Source of the DNA: Baffinella frigidus
Taxonomy: Eukaryota > Cryptophyceae > Cryptomonadales > Baffinellaceae
Direction: 5' to 3'
NCBI GenBank assembly: GCA_026770585.1
Contig: MU647120.1
Coordinates: 141,958-153,123 of the forward strand
Length of the DNA stretch: 11,166 bases
Under the pieces are notes generated by a model. It did not search any database. It saw only the letters and a program-made list of their open reading frames with translations, and was not told the origin of the DNA. Position numbers and translations under genes: made by a program. This document shows, in pieces, positions 9,001 to 11,135 of this stretch (positions within the stretch are counted from its first letter, which is position 1; every line of letters begins with the position of its first letter).

Positions 9001-11104
9001 CAGAGCGCGCAGTCGCTTGACTCTTTTGGTGCTATCTTGGAGTGGGGTTTGCGCTACGGTAAAGCTATGCCGTGGCTAAGATAGCAAATCGGCTGAGAGA
9101 GCAAAGGGTAAGATAGCAAATTGGCTGATATAGCAGAGGCCAAGATAGCGTATTGGCTAAGATAGCAAAGGCTAAGATAAAGCGACTCACACCCGTAAGA
9201 TGACACGCATGTTTCGTCCGCAGACCGCGGCGAGGACCCGGGCGGCCCCGCCCGGGTCTCTTCGAAGGAGTTGACTAATCACACATCCTTTGTTCGCAGA
9301 CCGCGGGGATGACCCGGAGCGAGCAGTCACCCTACTCGAACGAGCCCTCCAGGTTCCGAGCCTCACCCGAAACCTTTCTCGTTTGCGAACCATTGTCCCC
9401 AACCCTAAACCCTAAACTCTAAACCCTGAACCCTCATCCTCAAAACCCTGGACCATGAACCCTAATATGGGAACGCGCCCTCCAAGCAACCCCTAACCCC
9501 TAAACCCTAAACCCTAAACCCTAACCCCAAGCCCCTAAACCCCTGAACCCAAAACCCTAACCCCTAACCCCCTGAACCCTAAACCCTAACCCCTAAACCC
9601 TAAACCCAAAACCCTAACCCCAAACCCCTAAACCCCTGAACCCCAAACCCTAACCCCTAACCCCCTGAACCCTAAACCCTAACCCCAAAACCCTAAACCC
9701 TAACCCCTAACCCCCTGAACCCTAAATCCTAAACCCTGAACCCAAAACCAGCGGGACGGGGGGTGCGTCGAAGCGCACCTCGCTCTCGCGTCGCTTTACT
9801 CTTCCTCTGCCCTCGCCGAACCCGCCCAGGCCGAACGCGCCCTCCGCCTCGCCGTCCAGGTGATGCAGTTGACTAATCCGTGCAGGTTTGGTACCAGTCA
9901 CGTCCGTTTCCCCCCCACTTTCCTGGTACAAACCCTGCTGCGGTTAGTCGACTGCTTCGGGCTTTGGGGAGAGTCGCTTTACTCTGTTGCCCTCGCCGAA
10001 CGCGCCCAGGCCGAACGCGCCCGACGCCTTGCGGTGCAGGTGCGCATAACCCCTAACCGCAAACCCGAAACCCTAAACCCTGGACTCTAGAAACCCTAAG
10101 GGACTAAAGAAACCACAACTCCCAACCCCTAAACCCTAAACCCTAAACCCTGAACCTTAAACCCCAAACCAGGCTGGACCAAACCACGCACGTGCGCTGA
10201 CCCGCCTCGGAAGCCTTCTCGAGGTAACCACACGAGGCTACCCATGCGAACAGAATAAAAGAGACTTTTAAAGTTTTGTGGGGAAATGGTCACATGTCGC
10301 GCGCCTCCGCGGCGGGACCTGTGTAAAGTCGCTACTTTTCATCTGAAAATTACTACACACGTTTACAATTGACATTTATTCTGTTCGCATAGGTAGCCTC
10401 GTGTGGAACGGACTTCACTGCTGCTCAGAATATTTCACCTCATGTCAACAAAGCTGATCCTCGGTAGTAAGTTGCCATTTCGTTTAGATGCACCTGCTCT
10501 GGGAGCAGGCATTTGACTTAACGGACTGGCTTTCAGGGGTAGTTGACTTAGGTGAAATGTTATGGCTCAGAGTGGACTTTCCGCTCCTTTCAGTCTCGGG
10601 CCGACCCCCCCGATTACGAGGGGGTTGAGGCTAGGAGTTGACTGGAAGTAGGACCCGAAAAGCCCGTTAGAGATTTGCAGCGGCGCCTCGGAAGCCTCCT
10701 CGAGGTAACCTTATCCGGGGAAAACTATTTTTCTTTCATTTGATGGCAACGAAAATTACTACACAATTCGTTCTTATCGGTAATATTAAAGCATTTGTGT
10801 AGTAATTTTCGTTGCCCTCAAATAAAAGAAATTTAAGGTTCCCCGGATAAAACCCCACACCAGACCGAGACCCACACCAGGCTGGGTAACTTGCTGGAGC
10901 CCCGGCCTTGCCCTGTACCAAACCGGGTGTGTCCAACACCCCGCTCGGAAGCGCGGCTAAAACCTCCTGGTACCAACGCTAAAACACCCTGGTACAAACT
11001 AATAGTAAACCGCGGCCCGGCTTGCCGCAGGAGGAGTATGAGGATGAGGCGGGGGCCGAGGGGCTGTACCAGCGCGCGATTCGCGCCGATGCGTCCGATC
11101 CCCG
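941..11104 (+). CDS. Split gene for a TPR-repeat protein (12 exons, 3' partial)
   Basis: Exon joins: 941-1487, 1970-2043, 2689-2794, 4254-4393, 4937-5020, then an unresolved gap, then 6483-6516, 6985-7028, 7746-7855, 9300-9352, 9752-9859, 10173-10223, 11031-11104. Phases agree at every junction except 5020/6483. The product is a 182-residue Pro/Gly-rich N-terminus with LEPF motifs, followed by about eight TPR units with helix A cores such as NLGVLLERR, NLAALLQ, NLAELQ, NFAQLV and RLGSLLE, and helix B cores such as AEEAFRGVL, AMYRRALKAEP, AVTLLERALQ and AEGLYQRAIRADASDP. TPRs form antiparallel helix pairs that bind other proteins; the partner and pathway are unknown. Exons are GC-rich at third positions, unlike the introns. 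The real start may lie upstream (acceptor at 878), and the gene continues past the window end. The TPR assignment is strong; the exact exon set is inferred, without transcript evidence. Confidence 0.8.
1454..1501 (+). repeat. Exon 1 3' edge and donor, tandemly duplicated at 1595-1642
   Basis: The 48 bases at 1454-1501 (exon 3' end, donor gtaagagc and the start of the intron) recur at 1595-1642, 141 bp downstream. I see one base change before the copies diverge after GCTAATCC. The second copy is a decoy: it has an intact GT donor but only a truncated exon in front. Confidence 0.9.
1459..1582. repeat. Left arm of a 124-bp inverted repeat (partner 3982-4105)
   Basis: Aligning this arm to the reverse complement of 3982-4105 gives 121 matches of 124. 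It covers the exon 1 end, its donor and about 95 bp of intron 1. In the partner the donor GT reads GC, so the inverted copy is not a functional donor even in antisense. Confidence 0.9.
1524..1751. mobile_element. MITE-like relic with about 34-bp imperfect terminal inverted repeats
   Basis: The left end 1524-1557 and the reverse complement of 1718-1751 match at about 29 of 34 positions (shared core tCGTGGTAcTATTTTACAAT). The interior holds a second direct copy of CGTGGTACTNNTTTACAAT (1570-1588) and the duplicated exon 1 edge. A similar string at 8224-8260 (AATAGTACCGCGATG) may be another relic. No transposase is present. The element limits are uncertain because the region was also duplicated. 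Confidence 0.45.
1868..1960. repeat. Telomere-like C-rich block before exon 2
   Basis: Loose CCNAAAC-type repeats (ccgaaaccctgatacc, ccccaaaacccc, cctaatcccaaaccctg) lie directly 5' of the exon 2 acceptor. They may act as its pyrimidine-rich tract. Confidence 0.6.
1970..2043 (+). CDS. Exon 2: TPR 1 helix B
   Basis: 74 bases, entering in phase 1 and leaving in phase 0. The split codon G+GA gives Gly, followed by 24 residues including TAIPLYLRALALCDPE, a classic TPR helix B ending in the usual Pro-containing loop. The acceptor is GAACAG|GA and the donor CCCGAG|gttcct. It was identified because exons 1 and 3 disagree in phase, and this is the intervening island that restores it. Confidence 0.75.
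2046..2412. repeat. Heptamer array in intron 2, CAACCCT/CAACCCG variant
   Basis: More than thirty 7-bp units alternate between CAACCCT, CAACCCG and CAGCCCT, with the C-strand on +. The array begins almost immediately after the exon 2 donor. The unit differs from the CCCTAAA of intron 9 and the CCCTACA of intron 4. Confidence 0.9.
2430..2466 (+). pseudogene. Truncated copy of the exon 3 5' end (decoy a)
   Basis: After ATGGCTCCAG| the sequence GGTCCCGAGGCGGGCTCGGG and following GCTTTCTGT repeats the start of exon 3 (GPEAGSGFL) and then diverges. It keeps an acceptor AG but has no exon 3' end. The upstream bases AAAATGGCTCC recall the start-codon hairpin. Confidence 0.75.
2468..2688. repeat. 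Tandem repeat of CTCAACTTACTGACACGAAT units up to exon 3
   Basis: At least five imperfect copies of a unit of roughly 25-35 bp containing TCAACTTACTGACACGAATC lie at about 2476-2500, 2572-2597, 2612-2640, 2640-2660 and 2661-2683. The last runs directly into the acceptor CTTTACAG of exon 3. The array is interrupted by decoy b, so both were duplicated together. Confidence 0.75.
2528..2548 (+). pseudogene. Truncated copy of the exon 3 5' end (decoy b)
   Basis: ATGGCCCCAG| is followed by GGCGGTCCCGAGGCGGGCCC, a shorter second copy of the exon 3 beginning. Both decoys lie upstream of the real exon 3. Confidence 0.7.
2689..2794 (+). CDS. Exon 3: TPR 2 helix A
   Basis: 106 bases, phase 0 in and phase 1 out, 35 codons plus one base. 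It encodes DGPEAGSGFLSATTVRA, then CFGNFLVARVGNAAG, which matches the FGNFL...G-D/N-xxGAE form of TPR helix A common in algal TPR proteins. The frame is confirmed because joining to exon 4 gives NAAG-AEEAFRGVL, an uninterrupted TPR. The donor is GCCGCAG|gtatct. Confidence 0.8.
2849..2868. repeat. Perfect 20-bp palindrome
   Basis: CCGCGTGACC is followed at once by its reverse complement GGTCACGCGG. It lies in intron 3 between exon 3 and its downstream decoy copy. A role is unknown. Confidence 0.85.
2908..2953 (+). pseudogene. Truncated copy of the exon 3 3' end with donor
   Basis: The exon 3 tail (NFLVARVGDAAG in frame) plus GTATCTACCAT repeats 148 bp downstream of the original (2760-2805), with one visible change (AAC to GAC). 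The donor GT at 2943 is intact, but no acceptor precedes the fragment. Confidence 0.85.
2950..3080. repeat. AT-rich microsatellite, (AT)n
   Basis: ATATA-rich sequence ends in an uninterrupted (AT)n run at about 3019-3080 (62 bp). It is likely length-variable. The Tyr/Ile repeat frame on the minus strand here is an artefact of this run. Confidence 0.95.
3513..3536 (+). pseudogene. Exon 4 5' end, decoy a
   Basis: CCCGCAG| is followed by GGGCGGAAGGGGCATTCAGG, a degenerate copy of the exon 4 start. The preceding GGAATCTTGATGTT matches the upstream context of decoy d, so intron sequence was duplicated with it. Confidence 0.75.
3620..3644 (+). pseudogene. Exon 4 5' end, decoy b
   Basis: ACCCGCAG| is followed by GGGCAGAGGAGGCGTTCAGG and then GGCTAACC, where it leaves exon homology. 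The acceptor is intact. Confidence 0.75.
3762..3818 (+). pseudogene. Exon 4 5' end, decoy c (longest, frame intact)
   Basis: ACCCGCAG| starts a 57-base copy that keeps the exon 4 phase and reads ADEAFRGVLDDEPLHAEHG. It then runs into intron sequence (GAATCTTGATGTTTTCGCAG) without a GT donor. It could be a recently lost or alternative exon, but the missing donor argues for a decoy. Confidence 0.7.
3839..3862 (+). pseudogene. Exon 4 5' end, decoy d
   Basis: GTTTTCGCAG| is followed by GGTCAGCGGAGACATTCAGT and then GGCTAACC. It shares the exact GATGTTTTCGCAG acceptor context of the true exon 4. Confidence 0.75.
3912..3955 (+). pseudogene. Fragment of exon 4 interior, copy 1
   Basis: It matches the exon 4 stretch encoding TAAFNLGVLLER, with changes (AAFNPRVLLER). 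It is followed directly by GGCAGTTGACTAACC, the end of a small TIR family. A second copy is at 4105-4142. Confidence 0.75.
3982..4105. repeat. Right arm of the 124-bp inverted repeat (antisense exon 1 edge)
   Basis: This is a reverse-complement copy of the exon 1 3' end, donor and early intron 1 (1459-1582), 121/124 identical, sitting inside intron 3. It abuts a copy of exon 4 interior at 4105. It shows that exon-edge copies can also move in inverted orientation. Confidence 0.9.
4105..4142 (+). pseudogene. Fragment of exon 4 interior, copy 2
   Basis: It is nearly identical to copy 1 (3912-3955), differing at a visible A to C (CCTACTC to CCTCCTC), and is likewise followed by GGCAGTTGACTAACC. 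It is out of reach of any good donor. Confidence 0.75.
4143..4236. mobile_element. Small TIR element, CAGTTGACTAACC family (copy 1)
   Basis: It starts CAGTTGACTAACC and ends GGTTAAGTCAACTG, with GGTACC- and GGTACA-containing subterminal sequence. It is related in design and sequence to 9865-9955. It is 94 bp with no coding capacity. The left arm is less similar than the right. Confidence 0.5.
4254..4393 (+). CDS. Exon 4: TPR 2 helix B and TPR 3 helix A
   Basis: 140 bases, phase 1 in and phase 0 out, 46 codons. It encodes AEEAFRGVLDDEPLHA, then TAAFNLGVLLERR, a textbook TPR B helix, loop and A helix, followed by the polar insertion ARAARGTDGPAYERDRK. The acceptor is GTTTTCGCAG and the donor CGCAAG|gttaat. 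It is the only one of five acceptor-edge copies that is complete. Confidence 0.85.
4544..4606 (+). pseudogene. Truncated copy of the exon 4 3' end
   Basis: CTGGAGCGCCGGGCGCG through GAACGCGACCGCA repeats the exon 4 tail (LERRARA to AYERDR) about 210 bp downstream. A possible donor follows at 4606 (ACG|gtactc). It immediately precedes the intron 4 heptamer array. Confidence 0.8.
4605..4925. repeat. Heptamer array in intron 4, CCCTACA/CCCTACG variant
   Basis: About 27 clean units alternating CCCTACA and CCCTACG lie at 4635-4820, then CCCTAAA and C-rich sequence run to the exon 5 acceptor. It is the most regular array here. The repeat peptide read from it (PTPYALH) is a by-product of the 7-bp period. 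Confidence 0.92.
4937..5020 (+). CDS. Exon 5: TPR 3 helix B and TPR 4 helix A
   Basis: 84 bases, phase 0 to phase 0, encoding GAAAMYRRALKAEPHHM and SALVNLAALLQ. These are a standard TPR B helix with the AL..P signature and the next A helix. The acceptor is CTTGCAG|GG and the donor CTTCAG|gttggc. It joins exon 4 as ERDRK-GAAAMYRRAL without phase conflict. Confidence 0.85.
5147..5221 (+). pseudogene. Copy of the exon 5 3' part with donor (copy 2)
   Basis: It begins at the ATG of AMYRRAL (ATGTATCGGAGGAGGGCGCT) and ends CTCCAG|gttggccgcgcc. It reads MYRRRALKAEPGYM then SALVNLAALLQ, although an extra codon sits in the RRR stretch. There is no acceptor: the exon start is replaced by GCTGTATA from the intron. 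It is a tandem duplicate with the following intron. Confidence 0.8.
5368..5442 (+). pseudogene. Copy of the exon 5 3' part, donor decayed (copy 3)
   Basis: ATGTACCGAAGGGCGCTGAA onward repeats exon 5 (MYRRALKAEPNNMSALFNL, then AALLQ). It ends CTCCAA|gtcatc, a weaker donor context. Like copy 2 it lacks an acceptor and begins at the same ATG after GTTGTATA. Confidence 0.8.
5706..5871. mobile_element. MITE-like element with 24-bp TIRs
   Basis: ATGCAAAAAGCTTACGTTAA plus CGGA (5706-5729) matches the reverse complement of 5848-5871 at 23 of 24 positions. A nested stem CGTGGGCTT/AAGCCCACG (about 5769-5777 and 5819-5827) folds the interior. It is 166 bp with no open frame of note. No clear target duplication is visible. 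Confidence 0.75.
6157..6316. repeat. Weak inverted repeat, possible decayed TIR element
   Basis: CACACAGCGGACTTC then AAAGGGATTTT (6158-6182) resembles the reverse complement of 6288-6316 (CACGCAGCGGGCTAC then GAAGGGATTTT) with several mismatches. It is suggestive only. Confidence 0.35.
6483..6516 (+). CDS. Exon 6: TPR 5 helix A
   Basis: After CCCCTCCAG| it reads (two bases from upstream)+C, then PAWIVNLAELQ, a TPR helix A. Frame and TPR pattern continue only into 6985-7028 (ELQ-EDGWDVAGAELLYLR). That join needs an intron starting GA at 6517, or an equivalent shift within the 11-bp direct repeat. A GT exists at 6530, giving the extension EDDS and leaving in phase 1, which fits exon 9 rather than exon 7. 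Confidence 0.6.
6523..6664. repeat. Left arm of a 142-bp inverted repeat (partner 8839-8980)
   Basis: It aligns base by base with the reverse complement of 8839-8980 with one mismatch (141/142). It includes a (CTG)5 run and two copies of the GTGGTACA...TATAATG motif in reverse orientation. The near identity indicates a recent copy or gene conversion. Confidence 0.95.
6661..6839. mobile_element. MITE, CCACACGAGGCTACC family, copy 1 (179 bp)
   Basis: The termini 6661-6692 and 6808-6839 are inverted repeats matching 30 of 32 (CCACACGAGGCTACC ... GAACAGAATAAA). A second copy of exactly the same length lies in the opposite orientation at 10228-10406. No transposase is encoded, so it is non-autonomous. 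Confidence 0.9.
6841..6978. mobile_element. Possible TIR element with 11-bp ends
   Basis: ACGCCAGAGTG (6841-6851) is the exact inverse of CACTCTGGCGT (6968-6978), directly 5' of the exon 7 acceptor. Inside is a direct repeat of ATCCAGATACGTT. The short TIR makes this uncertain. Confidence 0.5.
6985..7028 (+). CDS. Exon 7: end of TPR 5 helix A and helix B
   Basis: 44 bases, phase 0 in and phase 2 out, encoding EDGWDVAGAELLYL plus AG. The GAELLYL stretch is a TPR helix B start. The acceptor is GTGGCAG|GA and the donor CCTCAG|gttatg. The split codon AG+G gives Arg with exon 8. Confidence 0.7.
7103..7175 (+). pseudogene. Intron 7 end and exon 8 start, decoy copy
   Basis: TTTACTGAAAGTGGTTTCCG, the acceptor TCTGCAG and GGTGATGACGCCCACAGGCG repeat what is found at 7709-7782, minus three bases (ATC). 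It diverges after CATCGG. The acceptor is intact with no downstream donor. Confidence 0.85.
7256..7458. mobile_element. MITE with about 65-bp TIRs flanked by TA
   Basis: The left arm begins GAGCCAATCTGGTAGGACTT. The right arm, reverse complemented, begins with the same 20 bases and stays alignable for about 65 bp with a handful of differences. TA dinucleotides flank both ends (7254-7255 and 7459-7460), the target site of Tc1/mariner (Stowaway-type) elements. It is 203 bp with no coding capacity. Confidence 0.85.
7503..7626. mobile_element. TIR element ending TTTGGACGCGACTC (124 bp)
   Basis: TTTGGACGCGACTC (7503-7516) is the inverse complement of GAGTCGCGTCCAAA (7613-7626), with weaker similarity continuing inward for about 15 bp. 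A matching end fragment, GAGTCGCGTCC, occurs at 4499-4509. Confidence 0.65.
7746..7855 (+). CDS. Exon 8: Pro-rich loop and TPR 6 helix A
   Basis: 110 bases, phase 2 in and phase 1 out. It encodes VMTPTGGPIIHRGSPNGPPP, then DEPPLAALVNFAQLVA. The first half is a Pro/Gly insertion within the TPR array; LAALVNFAQLV is helix A. The frame is supported on both sides: LLYL-R-VMTP with exon 7, and LVA-D-RGDDPERA with exon 9. The donor is GTCGCAG|gtgcct. Downstream partial copies preserve the LAALVNFAQLVAG frame. Confidence 0.8.
7999..8109 (+). pseudogene. Exon 8 3' part and intron start, copy 2
   Basis: It reads SPPHGPPPAEPPLAAL then VNFAQLVAG in the exon 8 frame, followed by the donor CAG|gtgact and AAGTCAACCCTGTTGACATT. 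It has no acceptor. Confidence 0.85.
8111..8166 (+). pseudogene. Exon 8 3' tail, copy 3
   Basis: GCCCTTGTCAACTTTGCCCA and GCTCGTCGCAG|gtgccg repeat the last 31 exon bases and the donor, followed by AAGTCAACCCT. It directly abuts copy 2. Confidence 0.85.
8287..8362 (+). pseudogene. Exon 8 3' part and intron start, copy 4
   Basis: GGCCTGAGCCCCTCGCGG onward reads PEPLAALVNFAQLVAG, then the donor gtgcct and AAGTCAACCCTGTTGACATT. This matches the true exon 8/intron 8 boundary more closely than copies 2 and 3. Confidence 0.85.
8386..8525. repeat. Inverted repeat GGGTTGCTATCTTAG / CTAAGATAGCAACCC
   Basis: TTGGGTTGCTATCTTAG near 8424-8440 pairs with CTAAGATAGCAACCCAA near 8487-8503. Outer similarity (CATGTCGCGTTA against TAACGTGGCATG) suggests a decayed TIR element. 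A related single arm, GCGTTATGTTGACGGT...GCTATCTTAGCC, lies at 7896-7933. Confidence 0.65.
8735..8830. repeat. Short tandem repeat with GAAATCGGAAGCAGTTGACTAAC units
   Basis: Three imperfect copies of GTCGAAA-C/T-CGGA...AGTTGACT occur. AGTTGACTAAC is also the end of the 4143-4236 and 9865-9955 elements. Confidence 0.6.
8839..8980. repeat. Right arm of the 142-bp inverted repeat
   Basis: It is the inverse complement of 6523-6664 with a single mismatch. It ends five bases before the exon 9 decoy acceptor TGCAG|ACC. In a transcript the two arms would pair and loop out 6665-8838, including exons 7 and 8. Confidence 0.95.
8986..9022 (+). pseudogene. Exon 9 start, decoy a
   Basis: CTGCAG|ACCGCGGGGATGACCC then AGAGCGCGCAGTC matches the exon 9 start (RGDDPERAV as RGDDPERAQ-like) and then leaves homology. 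The acceptor is intact. Confidence 0.8.
9070..9180. repeat. Tandem GGCTAAGATAGCAAA repeats
   Basis: Six or so imperfect units (GGCTAAGATAGCAAATC, GGGTAAGATAGCAAATT, GGCTGATATAGC, GGCCAAGATAGCGTATT, GGCTAAGATAGCAAA, GGCTAAGATAAA) spaced about 18-27 bp. The unit is the arm of the hairpin at 8424-8503. Confidence 0.8.
9234..9262 (+). pseudogene. Exon 9 start, decoy b
   Basis: CGTCCGCAG|ACCGCGGCGAGGACCCG is a third copy of the exon 9 acceptor edge, 66 bp upstream of the true exon. It is followed by GGAGTTGACTAATC. Confidence 0.8.
9300..9352 (+). CDS. Exon 9: TPR 6 helix B
   Basis: 53 bases, phase 1 in and phase 0 out. G+AC gives Asp, then RGDDPERAVTLLERALQ, a canonical TPR helix B. The acceptor is GTTCGCAG and the donor CTCCAG|gttccg. 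It is the only full copy of three acceptor-edge copies. Confidence 0.85.
9353..9751 (+). repeat. Intron 9, almost wholly telomere-like array
   Basis: The 399-bp phase-0 intron has an ordinary GT donor and about 40 bp of unique sequence. From 9395 to the acceptor AAAACCAG it is CCCTAAA, CCCCTAA and CCCTGAA units. A higher-order unit containing CCCCTGAACCC recurs about every 60-70 bp. The splice acceptor AACCAG looks like a one-base variant of the array unit. Confidence 0.85.
9752..9859 (+). CDS. Exon 10: TPR 7 helix A and helix B
   Basis: 108 bases, phase 0 to 0, encoding RDGGCVEAHLALASLYSSSA and LAEPAQAERALRLAVQ. It joins exon 9 as TLLERALQ-RDGGCVEAHLAL, a continuous TPR. The donor is GTCCAG|gtgatg. 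Confidence 0.85.
9865..9955. mobile_element. Small TIR element, CAGTTGACTAACC family (copy 2, 91 bp)
   Basis: GCAGTTGACTAATCC...GTTTGGTACCAG (9865-9896) aligns to the reverse complement of the right end (GCAGTCGACTAACC...GGTTTGTACCAGG) over about 33 bp with a few mismatches. It starts five bases after the exon 10 donor GT. Confidence 0.75.
9970..10047 (+). pseudogene. Exon 10 3' part with donor, copy 2
   Basis: GAGTCGCTTTACTCTGTTGC onward reads ESLYSVALAERAQAERARRL then AVQ|gtgcgc, clearly a copy of the exon 10 tail. The only upstream AG would give the wrong phase, so I treat it as a decoy. A use as an alternative exon would change the TPR count. Confidence 0.75.
10048..10170. repeat. Telomere-like block before exon 11
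   Basis: CCCTAAA and CCCTGAA units run to ACCCCAAACCAG, which forms the exon 11 acceptor. It mirrors intron 9. Confidence 0.8.
10173..10223 (+). CDS. Exon 11: TPR 7 loop and TPR 8 helix A
   Basis: 51 bases, phase 0 to 0, encoding AGPNHARALTRLGSLLE. It joins exon 10 as LRLAVQ-AGPNHARAL, with the normal TPR loop PNHA and helix A RLGSLLE. The donor is CTCGAG|gtaacc. Confidence 0.85.
10228..10406. mobile_element. MITE, CCACACGAGGCTACC family, copy 2 (179 bp, inverted)
   Basis: The termini are the same as in 6661-6839 and the length is identical (179 bp), but the interior is in the opposite orientation. The copies are similar throughout except for a variable centre. The element begins right after the donor bases GTAA of exon 11. 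Both copies are bordered by AA on each side, possibly a 2-bp target duplication. Confidence 0.9.
10410..10582. repeat. Imperfect inverted repeat with ATTTCACCT..GTCAAC arms
   Basis: GGACTTCACTGCTGCTCAGA...ATTTCACCTCATGTCAAC on the left resembles the inverse of GTTGACTTAGGTGAAAT...CTCAGAGTGGACTTT on the right. A small stem CCTGCTC/GAGCAGG lies near the centre (10493-10509). It is probably a decayed TIR element. Confidence 0.5.
10681..10704 (+). pseudogene. Exon 11 tail with donor, copy 2
   Basis: TTTGCAG| then CGGCGCCTCGGAAGCCTCCT and CGAG|gtaacc reads RRLGSLLE, a copy of the exon 11 end. It happens to have both an AG before and a GT after in phase 0, so it could splice as an 8-residue micro-exon. 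I consider it a decoy because it would duplicate only half a helix. Confidence 0.7.
10711..10850. mobile_element. MITE with about 55-bp TIRs and AACC target duplication (140 bp)
   Basis: TTATCCGGGGAA...GGCAACGAAAATTACTACACA on the left matches the inverse of the right arm over about 55 bp with scattered changes. AACC flanks both sides (10707-10710 and 10851-10854). It begins right after gtaacc of the exon 11 tail copy. It shares GAAAATTACTACACA with the 10228-10406 element. Confidence 0.85.
11031..11104 (+). CDS. Exon 12: TPR 8 helix B (gene continues)
   Basis: 74 bases, phase 0 in and phase 2 out, encoding EEYEDEAGAEGLYQRAIRAD and ASDP plus CG. It joins exon 11 as RLGSLLE-EEYEDEAGAEGLYQ, a full TPR. 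The donor CCCG|gtatcc is followed by a pyrimidine tract. Further exons lie beyond the window. Confidence 0.8.
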
Positions 11105-11106
11105 GT

Positions 11107-11135
11107 ATCCCTCCCTTTCTCTCTCTCTCTCTCTT

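Larger units (their letters stand above)
7856..9299 (+). other. Intron 8 (1444 bp, phase 1)
   Basis: It holds three downstream copies of the exon 8 tail, repeated GTCAACCCTGTTGAC hairpins, CTAAGATAGC hairpins and tandem repeats, a GAAATCGGAAGCAGTTGAC repeat, the right arm of the 142-bp inverted repeat, and two decoys of the exon 9 start. No open frame in it has TPR character beyond these copies. The 8526-8765 open frame (MADFPRCDLV...) shows nothing I recognise. Confidence 0.65.
9860..10172 (+). other. Intron 10 (313 bp, phase 0)
   Basis: It is composed entirely of the TIR element, the exon 10 tail copy and a heptamer block. Almost no unexplained sequence remains. Confidence 0.7.
10224..11030 (+). 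other. Intron 11 (807 bp, phase 0)
   Basis: It holds MITE copy 2 (10228-10406), an imperfect hairpin region (10410-10582), a copy of the exon 11 tail (10681-10704), the TIR element 10711-10850, and a tail with two TGGTACNAA strings (10970-10998). It ends TTGCCGCAG. Confidence 0.65.

Noticed and set aside
8735-9180. CRISPR-like array
   Set aside because: Units are imperfect, spacing is irregular and there are no unique spacers; the setting is a spliced eukaryotic gene.
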